Of a DNA stretch of 64,000 nt, positions 17,567 to 26,430 are shown piece after piece. The notes under the pieces are model-generated. The model was given only the letters and a program-made list of their open reading frames with translations, was not told the DNA's origin and did no database searches. This stretch comes from Mycolicibacterium monacense. GTDB lineage: Bacteria > Actinomycetota > Actinomycetes > Mycobacteriales > Mycobacteriaceae. A program made the position numbers and the translations under genes. The stretch spans positions 496,001-560,000 of the forward strand of contig NZ_AP022617.1 of NCBI RefSeq assembly GCF_010731575.1, given 5' to 3'. Within the stretch, counting starts at the first letter, position 1. Every line of letters starts with the position of its first letter.

Positions 17567-18709
17567 ATGAAGCGACTTGTTCTGGACGCCGAACACGAAG
17601 CGTTCCGCGACACCGTCAGGCAGTTCATCGAGCGTGAGCTCGTGCCCAACGCCGAGCGGTGGGAGAGCGATCGCATCGTCGACCGCTCGGCGTATGTCGC
17701 CGCGGGCAAGTACGGCCTGATCGGGTTCAACATGCCCGAGGAGTACGGCGGTGGCGGCGTCGACGATTTCCGGTTCAATGCCGTGATCGACGAGGAGATC
17801 GCGCGCTACGGCGGGCCCGCTCCGTCGCTGAGCCTGCAGAACGATGTGGTCGGCCCGTACTTTTCCGGGCTTGCCGACGACGATCAGAAGAAGCGCTGGC
17901 TCCCCGGCATCATCAGCGGCGAGCTGATCGTCGCCGTCGCCATGACGGAGCCTGGGGCAGGCAGCGATCTGGCCGGCATCAAGACCTCCGCTGTCCGCGA
18001 CGGAGACGACTGGATCGTCAACGGCTCGAAGACATTCATTTCTTCGGGCATCAACTGCGATCTCGTCGTGGTGGTGTGTCGCACCGATCCCGAAGCCGGC
18101 CACAAGGGGTTCACCCTGCTGGTCGTCGAGGACGGCATGGAGGGCTTCACGCGCGGCCGCAAGCTCGACAAGATGGGACTGCACTACCAGGACACCGCCG
18201 AACTGTTCTTCGAGGACGTCCGGGTTCCGGCGGCTAACCTACTCGGCAAAGAGGGGCGCGGGTTCTATCACCTGATGCACAACCTGCCGTCGGAGCGGCT
18301 GTCCATTGCGATCTCCGCCATCGCAGGAGCGCGCGAGACCTTCCGGCAGACTCTGCAATATGCCAAGGACCGCAAGGCTTTTGGTCAGTCGATCGGCAAC
18401 TTCCAGCACAACCGGTTCCTGTTGGCGGAGATGGACACCGAACTCGAGATCGGCGAGCAGTACATCGACCGGTGCCTGCAGGCAGTGGTAGACGGTGAAC
18501 TCACCGCGGTCGAGGCATCCAAGGCCAAGTGGTGGTGCACCGAGACCGCCAAGAAGGTCATCGACGGCTGCGTCCAGTTGCACGGCGGCTACGGATACAT
18601 GACCGAGTACCGGGTGGCCCGGGACTACATGGACAACCGAATCATGACCATCTTCGGTGGCACCACCGAGATCATGAAGGACATCATCGGTCGCGATCTG
18701 GGTTTGTAG
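17567..18709 (+). CDS. Acyl-CoA dehydrogenase (LCAD/IVD-type)
   Basis: A 380-aa FAD-dependent acyl-CoA dehydrogenase. AMTEPGAGSDLAGI and VNGSKTFISSG mark the FAD and substrate site, and HGGYGYMTEYRVARDY lies in the C-terminal domain. The end reads FGGTTEIMKDIIGRDLGL: the base Glu of MCAD-type enzymes is a Gly here. As in long-chain and isovaleryl enzymes, the catalytic Glu is probably the one in PSERLSIA in helix G. It sits in the operon nine bases after the dehydratase gene. Confidence 0.92.
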   Translation: MKRLVLDAEHEAFRDTVRQFIERELVPNAERWESDRIVDRSAYVAAGKYGLIGFNMPEEYGGGGVDDFRFNAVIDEEIARYGGPAPSLSLQNDVVGPYFSGLADDDQKKRWLPGIISGELIVAVAMTEPGAGSDLAGIKTSAVRDGDDWIVNGSKTFISSGINCDLVVVVCRTDPEAGHKGFTLLVVEDGMEGFTRGRKLDKMGLHYQDTAELFFEDVRVPAANLLGKEGRGFYHLMHNLPSERLSIAISAIAGARETFRQTLQYAKDRKAFGQSIGNFQHNRFLLAEMDTELEIGEQYIDRCLQAVVDGELTAVEASKAKWWCTETAKKVIDGCVQLHGGYGYMTEYRVARDYMDNRIMTIFGGTTEIMKDIIGRDLGL

Positions 18710-18716
18710 CGTTGCG

Positions 18717-19472
18717 GTGAACGGCATCTCAGTTGAGCAGGACGGCGCGGTCCTGCGGATCCGGTTGGATCGGCCGGATAAGCTCAACGCCGTCGACACT
18801 CCGATGCTCGACGAGCTCGCGGCTCGATTGGGCGCCGCCGCGGTCGACGACTCGGTTCGCGCCGTCCTGTTGACCGGCTTCGGACGCGCGTTCTGCTCGG
18901 GCGGCGACCTGACCGGTCGGGACACCGCCGGTGCCGCCGAGGCGGCCAACCGGGTGGTGCGCGCTATCGTCGCGCTGCCCAAGCCCGTCGTCGCCGGAGT
19001 GCATGGCGCCGCAGCCGGATTCGGCTGCCCGCTGGCACTGGCGTGCGATCTGGTGGTGGCCGCGCCGTCGGCGTTCTTCCAGCTGGCATTCAGCAAGGTC
19101 GGCCTGATGCCCGACGGCGGGGCAAGCGCGCTGCTGCCTGGCTTGATCGGCCGGGCGCGGGCAACACGGATGGCGATGACCGCCGAGAAAATCCATGCGG
19201 CGACGGCATTCGACTGGGGGATGATCTCGTACCTGACCGGCGAGGACGACTATCAGGCGGTGCTCGAAGACGTACTGCAGTCGGTTGCAGCGGGGCCGAC
19301 GCTGTCGTTCGGCTGGACCAAGCGCGCATTGGCAGCGGCTGCGCTCGACCAGCTGGAGGCGGTGCAGGCAATTGAAGCCGAGGGGCAGGTGGCCCTGATC
19401 GGTACGGATGACTTCAGGGAAGGTGTGCGTGCTTTTCGGGAGCGGCGCGCCACCGAGTTTCGGGGGCGGTGA
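18717..19472 (+). CDS. Enoyl-CoA hydratase/isomerase (EchA-like)
   Basis: A 251-aa crotonase-fold protein and last gene of the operon that starts with the FadD at 13056. Oxyanion segments are FCSGGDLTG and GAAAGFGCPLALACDLVVA. At the hydratase Glu position the sequence is QLAFSKVGLMPDGG, so only an Asp in PDGG is available, as in PaaG-type isomerases; isomerase activity is therefore possible. GTG start at 18717, seven bases after the dehydrogenase stop. Downstream DNA is degenerate. Confidence 0.87.
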   Translation: MNGISVEQDGAVLRIRLDRPDKLNAVDTPMLDELAARLGAAAVDDSVRAVLLTGFGRAFCSGGDLTGRDTAGAAEAANRVVRAIVALPKPVVAGVHGAAAGFGCPLALACDLVVAAPSAFFQLAFSKVGLMPDGGASALLPGLIGRARATRMAMTAEKIHAATAFDWGMISYLTGEDDYQAVLEDVLQSVAAGPTLSFGWTKRALAAAALDQLEAVQAIEAEGQVALIGTDDFREGVRAFRERRATEFRGR

Positions 19473-19529
19473 CGACCGCAGCTGGGATATGCCTCGTGTC
19501 CGCGCTGCGGTCCTGCCGAGTTGTCGCGT

Positions 19530-19750
19530 CGGTATCGCTCGATCCGCCTGCGTATTCGAACTGCCTGTTCGCGCGCCGCCCAGCTCATGACCGCATCAAC
19601 TCGCGGCCAGGTCGGCGGCGCCAGGAGCGCGGTCATAGCGCCTGGCAGGCGGGATTCGCAGCCGGTGCGATAGTGGCTGAAGGGCGGCGACCCGGTCTTG
19701 CCGTGATGTCCACCTGAGCCGCTCTGACCCACACCGCCGAACAGCATTCC
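19530..19750 (-). pseudogene. Remnant of an aldehyde dehydrogenase C terminus
   Basis: On the minus strand this stretch reads FGGVGQSGSGGHHGKTG, then PPFSHYRT. This matches the C-terminal signature of class-3-like aldehyde dehydrogenases (GGVGxSGxGxYHG...FSHxR). No catalytic or NAD-binding part precedes it; upstream sequence runs straight into the CaiB remnant on the other strand. It therefore appears to be a fragment left after deletion. It differs in type from the intact ALDH at 32829-34319. Confidence 0.6.
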
Positions 19751-19757
19751 GTCGATG

Positions 19758-19921
19758 GCGGCGTTGAATCGGCAGTGCGGCCAGTGAGCCACGGTGCAGG
19801 AGCCTGGGAGGTCGCCCACGACGGGTCGCTGATCGCCCGAGCAGACCGACGAGGTGTTACGGAGCTGGGCATCGACGACTGCGCACTGACCGAACTGAAG
19901 ATCGATGGAGCCATCACCTGA
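19758..19921 (+). pseudogene. Remnant of a CaiB-type CoA-transferase 3' end
   Basis: It aligns by eye with the last part of the intact CaiB gene at 26573-27802. The GQWAPVQDAWEV segment survives, but Trp is replaced by a TGA stop (19785-19787), a base is lost after GTGCAG, a stretch is deleted after SLIA, another base is lost near VLRELG, and the end ELKIDGAIT plus stop is intact (19921). A stop, frameshifts and an internal deletion make it a pseudogene fragment of a paralogue. Confidence 0.8.
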
Positions 19922-19951
19922 GCCGGAATTGGTCGGCACCGCTGGCGTCGG

Positions 19952-20779
19952 TCAGGTTGACACCATGGACGGCGGTGGCGTGAAGCCGGGGTTCGCCAAT
20001 GCGGTTGCCAGACCGCTGCCGATGGGTCCGGCTTCGTCGAACAGCGCCGCAACGCCGGTGGCGACTCCGGCGTGACTGTAGTGCGTCACCGATGCCAAAC
20101 CGATGTAGACACCTTCGGGCAACCGACTGAGTGTGACCGTGTAGTCGGCGTTGATGAACTGCAGTCCAGCAGTGCCCCAATGGGTTAGCGAACTGGTGAC
20201 GTCTGCGGCCATGACGGCGCGGGTGAAGGGCGACAGTGGCTCGTCGTCGACGAGCAGCTTCGTCTCCCGCAGCCACGCGAATTTCTGCCCGTCGTGTCGC
20301 CACTCGGTGACGCCGACACCCGGACTGCCCTCGACCGGGTCGCGACCGTATGAACGCAACACCATGGGCAGATCATCAGCCAACTCGTCGGGTTCAGCCG
20401 GGACCGCGGGCATTGTGACGGGTGACGTCCACACCCTGTCCACGGTTTGCTCGCAGCGGCGAAGGAACAAGGCGCTGGCTCGTGCCACCATGACGTCGTT
20501 CTGCGTCATGACCGCGTCGACCAGTCGAAGTCGGCGGCCGTCACGCACGACCGACGAATGCAGCTGCACGGGCTGCAACGCCACCGGCCTGAGCAGGTCG
20601 ACCGTCAGCCGGGCCGGCTGCATGTCGAGATCGTCGTCGACTTCCCGCTCGACCGCACGCCCGAGCAACCCGCCGATGTAGTTACCGCTGAGTGACGGGC
20701 CCCACGGTCCTCGCGCCAACGGGGTTGGCACATAGTGTTCGCCGTCGGTGACGAAGAAGCACGTCGGCACGGAGATCAC
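19952..20779 (-). CDS. Acyl-CoA thioesterase-like (double hotdog) protein
   Basis: A 275-aa protein resembling the thioesterase superfamily with two hotdog units. N-terminal unit: GPSLSGNYIGGLLGRAVE and QPARLTVDLLRPVALQPVQ (the beta-strand RLTVDLLRPV is typical). C-terminal unit: AVMAADVTSSLTHWG and FINADYTVTLSRLPEGVYIGL. It would release CoA or sense acyl-CoA in beta-oxidation. It is the only intact gene inside a 1.7-kb block of fragments and corresponds in position to genes between CaiB and the hydrolase in the intact locus, though it is a different protein. The start codon (GTG 20779) is uncertain. Confidence 0.72.
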   Translation of the reverse strand: MISVPTCFFVTDGEHYVPTPLARGPWGPSLSGNYIGGLLGRAVEREVDDDLDMQPARLTVDLLRPVALQPVQLHSSVVRDGRRLRLVDAVMTQNDVMVARASALFLRRCEQTVDRVWTSPVTMPAVPAEPDELADDLPMVLRSYGRDPVEGSPGVGVTEWRHDGQKFAWLRETKLLVDDEPLSPFTRAVMAADVTSSLTHWGTAGLQFINADYTVTLSRLPEGVYIGLASVTHYSHAGVATGVAALFDEAGPIGSGLATALANPGFTPPPSMVST

Positions 20780-20873
20780 GGGATTCGCCGATGGCCGACT
20801 GACGGGCCGGGTTGCAATGCCATTGGGTTCAAGAACCTTTCGTCAACCATTTACCTGCCGGGTCGTCAGGCCC

Positions 20874-21020
20874 TCAGCCGCGCAACCGGCACCGCTCGAG
20901 CAGGAACTGTGCCAGGCGCGCGTCCTCCACCAGCCGTGCGACATCGCCGATCGTGGCGCCCTCACACCACCGGTTCCAGTGTTTGACGGCCCGCATCGGG
21001 AACATCGGGTTGTAGCGCAC
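20874..21020 (-). pseudogene. Chimeric remnant: LLM oxidoreductase N terminus joined to hydrolase C terminus
   Basis: Reading from GTG 21020 to TGA 20874 gives 48 codons. The first 33 match the N terminus of the intact LLM oxidoreductase at 30115-31026 (YNPMFPMRAVKHW..., GATIGDV). The last 15 match the C terminus of the alpha/beta hydrolase at 29352-30092 (LLERCRLRG versus LVERCRLRSV). The two intact genes are neighbours in exactly this order, so the chimera looks like the junction of an in-frame deletion in a duplicated copy. The frame is still open, but a 48-aa protein of this kind is unlikely to be an enzyme. Confidence 0.82.
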
Positions 21021-21057
21021 GTGACTCCCATTCACCGACAGCTAGATAACTATATAA

Positions 21058-21117
21058 CTATTTCGACAGTGCCCTGGCGACGACTTCGCGTTGGACTTCG
21101 GTGGCGCCTTCGCCGGG
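21058..21117 (-). pseudogene. Remnant of acyl-CoA dehydrogenase C terminus
   Basis: The minus strand reads GEGATEVQREVVARALSK and stop. This matches the end of the intact dehydrogenase at 31046-32212 (GEGATEVQREVISRSLLR), which sits next to the LLM gene just as this fragment sits next to the LLM remnant. Homology ends abruptly further upstream, before the FadD gene. Confidence 0.8.
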
Positions 21118-21242
21118 CGATGGGGCGCTGTGGACCGATGACGAGGCGTCGCCTGCCACGATCCCGCAAACCCGTGCCCGGGACGGCGCACCCCTGGAAT
21201 AACGTAGTTGACAATGTTCTTCGAGGTGGGTGGGTACCGCTG

Positions 21243-22826
21243 ATGTCCTTCGACTATGCAGCGTTACGCAGCATGTGGTATCGGGAGGGTTGGTTCTCGT
21301 CGACGACGTGTGTCGACGCTTTCGAAGCGGGCGCGCGCGAGCACGGCTCGGTATCGGTCGACTTCGTGGCGGCCGACTCGGTGCACAGGACGTCCGTGGC
21401 CGAGCTCCACGATGCCGCGGTCGGGCTGGCGGCTGCTCTGCAGCGGCTCGGCGTCCGCGCGGGCGACGCGGTGGCCGTGCAGCTGACCAACCGTCCGGAA
21501 TGCGCCATCGCCTATCAGGCGGTGCTGCTGAGTGGCGCGGTGCTGGTGCCGATCGTGCACATCTACCGAGCCGGTGAGGTGGGGTTCATCGTTTCCCAGT
21601 CGAGGGCCTCGGTGCTGATCACCGCCGACGAGTCCAATGCTGCGTCAGTGGATTCCGCTGTGGTCGACGTCGTCCTCGTCGACGCCGAGCCGGGGAGGCC
21701 TTCACCATGGCTCAGCTGGTCGGATTTGGTTCCGTGCGACGAATACGTCCGACCCGAGGTCGACGCCGACGACGTGTGCCTCCTGATGTACACCTCGGGC
21801 ACCACCTCGGCACCCAAGGGTGTGCAGCACACACACAACACCGTGTTGGCCGAGCAGGCGTCGATGCCGGCTCTGATCGCCGGCGAGCCACAAGACGTGT
21901 CGCTGGTCAGCTTTCCGCCAGGCCACATCGCGGGGGTGGGCAGTATGTTGCGTGCGTTGATGTCGGGAGCGCGGACGGTGTTCCTCCAGCGCTGGGACGC
22001 CCGGCGCGCAGTCGAGGTGATTCGCGACTACCAGGTCACGTCGACCGCGGGCGTTCCCACTCATCTGCAGAGCATCCTCGAACTCGGCTGCGGTGAAGGC
22101 GAACTCGCGACGCTCCGGGAGTTCCTCGTCGGTGCCGCGCCCGTGACGCGGGAACTCGGCGAACGGGCTGCCGCGGCGGGCATCGCGACGTTCCGCTCCT
22201 ACGGCGCAACCGAGCATCCGACCGTCAGCGGCGTGCACGCCGGCGAGCCCGGCTGGGCACGGTTGGGTACGGACGGCAAGCCGATGCCAGGGTCCGTCGT
22301 GCGCATCCTCGACCCCGACGGGGTGGAGTTACCCGCCGACGTCGACGGTGAGGTGGTGGTGCGCGGGCCGGAGCAGTTCATCGGCTATCGCGACCCGCTG
22401 CTCAACGACGAGGTCTTCACCGACGACGGATGGTTCCGCACCGGAGACCTCGGTCGCGTCGACGCCCAAGGCAGGCTCACCATCACCGACCGCATCAAGG
22501 ACGTCATCATCCGCGGTGGTGAGACGATCTCGTCGGCTCAGGTCGAGGACGTGCTCGCCACCCACCCCGCGGTGTCCGAGGGTGCGGTGGTGGCCGCGCC
22601 CGATGCCAGGGTCGGGGAGGTCGTCGCAGCGGTCGTCGTCGTGAAAACCGGTGCGCACCTGGACCTCACCGCGTTGCGGCACCACTTCACCGCCGCGGGT
22701 CTGGCGAAGCAGAAGGTACCCGAGCGATTGGTCATCGTCGACGCACTGCCCCGCACCTCCCTGGGCAAGGTGCGTAAAGCCGAACTACGCGCCAAACATT
22801 TTCCCAGGCCGGCGGGCCTGCGATAG
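21243..22826 (+). CDS. Acyl-CoA synthetase (FadD-like)
   Basis: A 527-aa acid-CoA ligase. P-loop MYTSGTTSAPKGVQ (about residue 185), YGATEHPTVSG, WFRTGDLGRVDAQGRL, DRIKDVIIRGGE and catalytic Lys in TSLGKVRKAEL. The open frame extends further upstream into degenerate DNA, but the ATG at 21243 gives the usual N terminus for the family. It is a single gene between the remnant block and the minus-strand EchA. TTGACA at 21210-21215 could be a -35 element, with no convincing -10. Confidence 0.88.
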   Translation: MSFDYAALRSMWYREGWFSSTTCVDAFEAGAREHGSVSVDFVAADSVHRTSVAELHDAAVGLAAALQRLGVRAGDAVAVQLTNRPECAIAYQAVLLSGAVLVPIVHIYRAGEVGFIVSQSRASVLITADESNAASVDSAVVDVVLVDAEPGRPSPWLSWSDLVPCDEYVRPEVDADDVCLLMYTSGTTSAPKGVQHTHNTVLAEQASMPALIAGEPQDVSLVSFPPGHIAGVGSMLRALMSGARTVFLQRWDARRAVEVIRDYQVTSTAGVPTHLQSILELGCGEGELATLREFLVGAAPVTRELGERAAAAGIATFRSYGATEHPTVSGVHAGEPGWARLGTDGKPMPGSVVRILDPDGVELPADVDGEVVVRGPEQFIGYRDPLLNDEVFTDDGWFRTGDLGRVDAQGRLTITDRIKDVIIRGGETISSAQVEDVLATHPAVSEGAVVAAPDARVGEVVAAVVVVKTGAHLDLTALRHHFTAAGLAKQKVPERLVIVDALPRTSLGKVRKAELRAKHFPRPAGLR

Positions 22827-22940
22827 CGGCAGGGCGGCCGCAGAGCTCCCTTGAAGGGCATGTACGCCTTGCAAGGCCGAGCGCGAACTCGACCGGCACC
22901 CTGCGCCGATCCACGACTCGATCCGCAGCGCCGTCGCGTG

Positions 22941-23783
22941 CTATCTCTCGCGCTGATGCTCGTCCGCCTGCTGGCGGGGGAGTCGGCCCCGGGCCAGCAG
23001 ATCAGCGCGCAGCGCCTGCGCGTCGGAGGTCTGCTCCAGCACCGTCATCAGGTCCGCCGACAGCTGCAGATGCTGGCGCATGCCCATCTGCTCCCACGCG
23101 CGGACCAGCATGGTCTTGGTCGCCATCAACGTCGATAGCGGAGCACGGGATATTCTGGCCGCCAACGCCTCCGTGACGGGCTCGAGTTCGTCGCGGGAGA
23201 CGACGCGATTGACCAGGCCCATCCGCAGCGCCTCGTCGGCGGTCAGCGTCTGCGCGGTGTAGAGGTATTCGGCCGCGCGCTTGTAGTTCATAAACACCCA
23301 CGGCTCGATCATCGTCTCGCCACCGGCGAAGCCGAGACCGGGCACCAGCGGCATCTGAAAGTAGGCGTCGTCGGAGGCGATGGTGAGTTCGGGCAGCAGC
23401 GCCCAGTACGTGCCGCCGCCGATTGCGTAACCGTGGACCTGGGCGATCATCGGTTTCGGGAACTCCCAATACCGCAGCGTGGGCCACAGGAACAACTCCT
23501 TGCTGCCCTGATAATTGCTGCCCATGTTGGCCTGCGACTCGGCGAACTCGGGGTACGCGTCGGGCGCGATCACGTGTCCGGCGCAGAAGCCCTTACCGCT
23601 GCCCTTGACGATCACCACCTTGACCCCGTAGTCCCGGCGTGCCTCGTCGAGACAGCAATCGACCTGCTCGACCATTTCGGAGGACTGCGCGTTGGCCCGC
23701 TCGGGCCAGTTCAGCACGATGCGGGCGATCGCTCCGTCGCGCTCGTAACGCACCACACCCAGATCACGGTTGACGTCCGTCAC
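22941..23783 (-). CDS. Enoyl-CoA hydratase/isomerase-like protein
   Basis: A 280-aa crotonase-fold protein. Oxyanion elements are FCAGHVIAPD (about residue 68) and YAIGGGTYWALLPELTIAS (about 120-138). The normal hydratase PE motif is absent (FQMPLVPGLGFAGGE instead), so activity may be other than simple hydration. A longer C terminus (LPRQQADEHQRER) is charged. The GTG at 23783 is preferred over a TTG at 23810 because GAGG lies five bases upstream. It diverges from the FprB-like gene across a 186-base AT-richer region. Confidence 0.82.
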   Translation of the reverse strand: MTDVNRDLGVVRYERDGAIARIVLNWPERANAQSSEMVEQVDCCLDEARRDYGVKVVIVKGSGKGFCAGHVIAPDAYPEFAESQANMGSNYQGSKELFLWPTLRYWEFPKPMIAQVHGYAIGGGTYWALLPELTIASDDAYFQMPLVPGLGFAGGETMIEPWVFMNYKRAAEYLYTAQTLTADEALRMGLVNRVVSRDELEPVTEALAARISRAPLSTLMATKTMLVRAWEQMGMRQHLQLSADLMTVLEQTSDAQALRADLLARGRLPRQQADEHQRER

Positions 23784-23903
23784 GCTGGCCTCGCTTCCCC
23801 GGCACTCCAAATATTTGTGGTCACCAACGTCAGATCATCGCATCAACTGCCGATATTTGTCCCGAATCACCATTGTTTGCTGGCTATCAGCACGCCATCA
23901 ATA

Positions 23904-23921
23904 TGTACATGGCGTCAGAAA
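23904..23921 (+). promoter_or_regulatory. GTCAGAAA operator-like element
   Basis: TGTACATGGCGTCAGAAA in the divergent region between EchA (22941) and the FprB-like gene. It matches the right half (GTCAGAAA) and the first two bases of TGAC-N6-GTCAGAAA found at other promoters here. It is an imperfect copy. Confidence 0.35.
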
Positions 23922-23969
23922 TCATGTTAGATCGAGCAGAATGCTCCTACCTGCCGATAGAGGACAGCC

Positions 23970-25616
23970 GTGGCCTACGTGATCACACAGAACTGCTGCA
24001 AGGACGCCAGCTGTGTGCCGGTGTGTCCGGTCGACTGCATCCGTCCCGCGGGGGAAGCGGGGCAGTTCGTCGGTACCGAGATGCTCTACATCGACCCGGA
24101 GACGTGTATCGACTGCGGGGCATGTCTGGAGGAGTGCCCGGTCGACGCGATCTATTACGACGAGGATCTTCCTGCCGACCAGGAGAGGTTCCGCGAGATC
24201 AACGCCAGCTATTTCCAGCGGCATCCGTTGGCGCCGGCAGTCTCGTCCCCCGCGGTCCAACATGGTGGCGTCGCCGCCGGTTCGTTCCGGGTGGCGATCG
24301 TCGGCGCCGGCCCCGCGGCGTGCTACGCCGCTAGTGAGCTGCTGCGGGTCGATGGCGTGGAAGTAGACCTCTTCGAGCGCCTACCCACTCCGTTCGGACT
24401 CATCAGGGCCGGCGTGGCTCCTGATCATCAGCGCACCAAATCTGTCACGCGCATCTTCGACGCCGCGTTGAGCAATCAGCGGATGGGCTGCTACCTCAAT
24501 GTGGAGGTGGGCTCCCAGCTGAGCCACGACGACCTGCTGGCCCACCACCATGCAGTGATCTACGCGGTCGGTGCGTCCCGGAGCCGGGACCTCGGCATTC
24601 CCGGCGACGATCTGCCGGGTAATGATGCAGCCTCGGACTTCGTCGGGTGGTACAACGGCCATCCCGACCACGTGAACCGTCAATTCGATCTGTCAGCCGA
24701 CCGTGCGGTCATCGTCGGCAACGGCAATGTCGCACTGGATGTGGCACGGATACTTCTGATGGCACCGGAAGATCTCGCCCAGACCGACATCGCCCAACAT
24801 GCCTTGGAGGCTTTGTCGCGCAGCGAGATCCGAGAGGTGGTCATCCTGGGCCGGCGCGGTCCGCGGGACAGTGCGTTCTCGGCGGGGGAGTTCCTCGCCC
24901 TCGGTCACCTGCCCGGGATCGACATCGTGATCGACAGCGACGAGTTGGAGGCGAACTCCGAAGACGACGTCGAGACGACGCTGAAATTGGACATCGCGCG
25001 GGAGTATGCGAGCCGACAACCGTCGCCTGCGAACAAGCGAATCGTGTTCCGGTTCCTGAGATCGCCGGTCGAGGTGGTCGGTGACGGGCGGGCCGAAGGA
25101 CTCCGCGTCGTGCGCAACAGCCTCGACGAGAACGGCGGACTCGTCACGGGCTCGCCCGACGCAGAGGGCGAGCTCATCGAGACCTCGCTGATCCTTCGCT
25201 CGATCGGGTACCAGGGGTCTGCCGTCGAAGGCCTGCCGTTCGATCCAGTGAAAGGCATCGTGCCCAACGACCGTGGCCGCGTCATCGACGACGACGGTCA
25301 GCCCGTGGCGGGGGCCTACGTGACGGGGTGGATCAAGCGTGGGGCCAGAGGTGTCATCGGGACCAACCGGACATGCGCACAGGAGACGGTGGCCCACCTG
25401 TGGACGGACTACGACGACGGCAAGCTGTCTCGCGAGGTGAAAGACCGGGCGGCCCTACGCGAGCTGCTCAAGGACCGCGGCGTCGATCCAGTCGACTGGC
25501 GGGGCTGGCGCGCGATAGACGCCGCGGAACGCAAGCGTGGCGCCGAAGGGTCGCGCCCGCGGCTCAAGTTCGTCGATATCGCCGAGATGATCCATGCCGC
25601 CAAGGTCGGCGGCTAG
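23970..25616 (+). CDS. Ferredoxin-ferredoxin NADP reductase fusion (FprB-like)
   Basis: A 548-aa electron-transfer flavoprotein that passes electrons from NADPH through FAD to iron-sulfur centres. The N-terminal 60 residues are a bacterial 7Fe/8Fe-type ferredoxin (CCKDASCVPVCPVDC, then CIDCGACLEECPVD). From about residue 105 an adrenodoxin-reductase fold follows: VAIVGAGPAACYAA (FAD), PFGLIRAGVAPDH, VIVGNGNVALDVARIL (NADP) and the C-terminal GWIKRGARGVIGTNR. This domain order is that of mycobacterial FprB. It could supply the Rieske dioxygenase or the P450. The GTG at 23970 starts at the ferredoxin. Its stop overlaps that of the convergent TetR gene. Confidence 0.92.
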   Translation: MAYVITQNCCKDASCVPVCPVDCIRPAGEAGQFVGTEMLYIDPETCIDCGACLEECPVDAIYYDEDLPADQERFREINASYFQRHPLAPAVSSPAVQHGGVAAGSFRVAIVGAGPAACYAASELLRVDGVEVDLFERLPTPFGLIRAGVAPDHQRTKSVTRIFDAALSNQRMGCYLNVEVGSQLSHDDLLAHHHAVIYAVGASRSRDLGIPGDDLPGNDAASDFVGWYNGHPDHVNRQFDLSADRAVIVGNGNVALDVARILLMAPEDLAQTDIAQHALEALSRSEIREVVILGRRGPRDSAFSAGEFLALGHLPGIDIVIDSDELEANSEDDVETTLKLDIAREYASRQPSPANKRIVFRFLRSPVEVVGDGRAEGLRVVRNSLDENGGLVTGSPDAEGELIETSLILRSIGYQGSAVEGLPFDPVKGIVPNDRGRVIDDDGQPVAGAYVTGWIKRGARGVIGTNRTCAQETVAHLWTDYDDGKLSREVKDRAALRELLKDRGVDPVDWRGWRAIDAAERKRGAEGSRPRLKFVDIAEMIHAAKVGG

Positions 25617-26248
25617 CTCGTGCCACGCCGCGGAGCCAGGGAGGCAGGCACGAACGCGCGGATGAGCCCCTCGTCGCCGCCGTCCTCCGGTCTGCCAGGT
25701 TCGGCGGCGAGGCTGAACGCAATGCGGGTCACCCAGTGCGCCATGGTGTCGGCGGAGACGTCGTCGCGAACCTCGCCGGCAGACATGGCCACCTCGATAC
25801 GTCGGCCGAGCCCCTCGGCGAGGTTCTCCCGCCAGGCCTCGGACGCCTCTGCGGCCCGGAACGTCCGTCCGAGGGCCTCCTCACTGATGAGCAGCGCCAT
25901 GGCGGGGGAGTCGCGCGCCGCCTGCAGTCCGACCAGTGTCGCGTTCACCAGCTGCTCCAAAAAAGGTTCGTCGGTGTGCCAATGAGGTTCCGCGACGTCG
26001 AGGACCGCGCTGATCGCGCGCACGAAGGATGCCGCCAGCAGTGCGTCCTTGGTGGGAAAGTAGTCGTAGACCGTCCGGCGATGCACGCCGGCCTTGTTCG
26101 CGATATCACTCATGCGCGTGCGGGTCGGCCCGCGCTCCGCGTAACACGCATCAGCGGCGGCCAGCAGTCGCTCCCTGGCCTGCTCTTGGCCCACGGGCGA
26201 ATCGGTGCCCCAGGACCCGGCCCGGCCCGCACCTGTCCGCGTCGGCAT
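25613..26248 (-). CDS. TetR-family transcriptional regulator
   Basis: A 211-aa repressor-type regulator. The helix-turn-helix lies in residues 25-70 (LLAAADACYAERG, MSDIANKAGVHRRTVYDYFPTKDALL). The C-terminal ligand-binding half is helical with no recognisable pocket signature. The ATG at 26248 is preferred to 26257 because AAAGGA is eight bases upstream of it. It diverges from the CaiB gene over 324 bases containing two operator-like palindromes (26296-26306 and 26402-26430). It is the best local candidate to recognise the 29-bp element. Confidence 0.9.
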   Translation of the reverse strand: MPTRTGAGRAGSWGTDSPVGQEQARERLLAAADACYAERGPTRTRMSDIANKAGVHRRTVYDYFPTKDALLAASFVRAISAVLDVAEPHWHTDEPFLEQLVNATLVGLQAARDSPAMALLISEEALGRTFRAAEASEAWRENLAEGLGRRIEVAMSAGEVRDDVSADTMAHWVTRIAFSLAAEPGRPEDGGDEGLIRAFVPASLAPRRGTS

Positions 26249-26295
26249 GTCCGCCATCCTTTCAACCCCTGACCATCGCTGACGTTCTTGACGCA

Positions 26296-26306
26296 TAACC
26301 ACGTTA
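26296..26306. promoter_or_regulatory. TAAC-CAC-GTTA palindrome upstream of TetR gene
   Basis: A perfect 4+4 inverted repeat (TAAC 26296-26299, GTTA 26303-26306) about 48 bases upstream of the TetR start. It is a candidate autoregulatory site and is short, so chance occurrence is possible. Confidence 0.3.
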
Positions 26307-26401
26307 GTACCTAGCCTGTGGCCGGAACCACATTATTGTCGACTTTGTGGTGTAGGAGGCGCGGTGTCGAGACACGGTCAGTCGGTGCGGTTCGCTTCGC
26401 A

Positions 26402-26430
26402 CGACAATGCTTACCTAGTAACCTATGTGA
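26402..26430. promoter_or_regulatory. 29-bp operator-like element, copy 4
   Basis: In the TetR-CaiB divergent region. Relative to copy 2 it keeps CxACA, CT, ACC, GT and CTATGTG at the same spacing, with a TTAC-CTA-GTAA palindromic core (26411-26421). Its location next to a TetR gene suggests this regulator acts on the family of sites. Confidence 0.5.

Noticed and set aside
22827..22940. Gap between FadD and EchA examined for a relic gene
   Set aside because: No family signature could be read in any frame; nothing supported.
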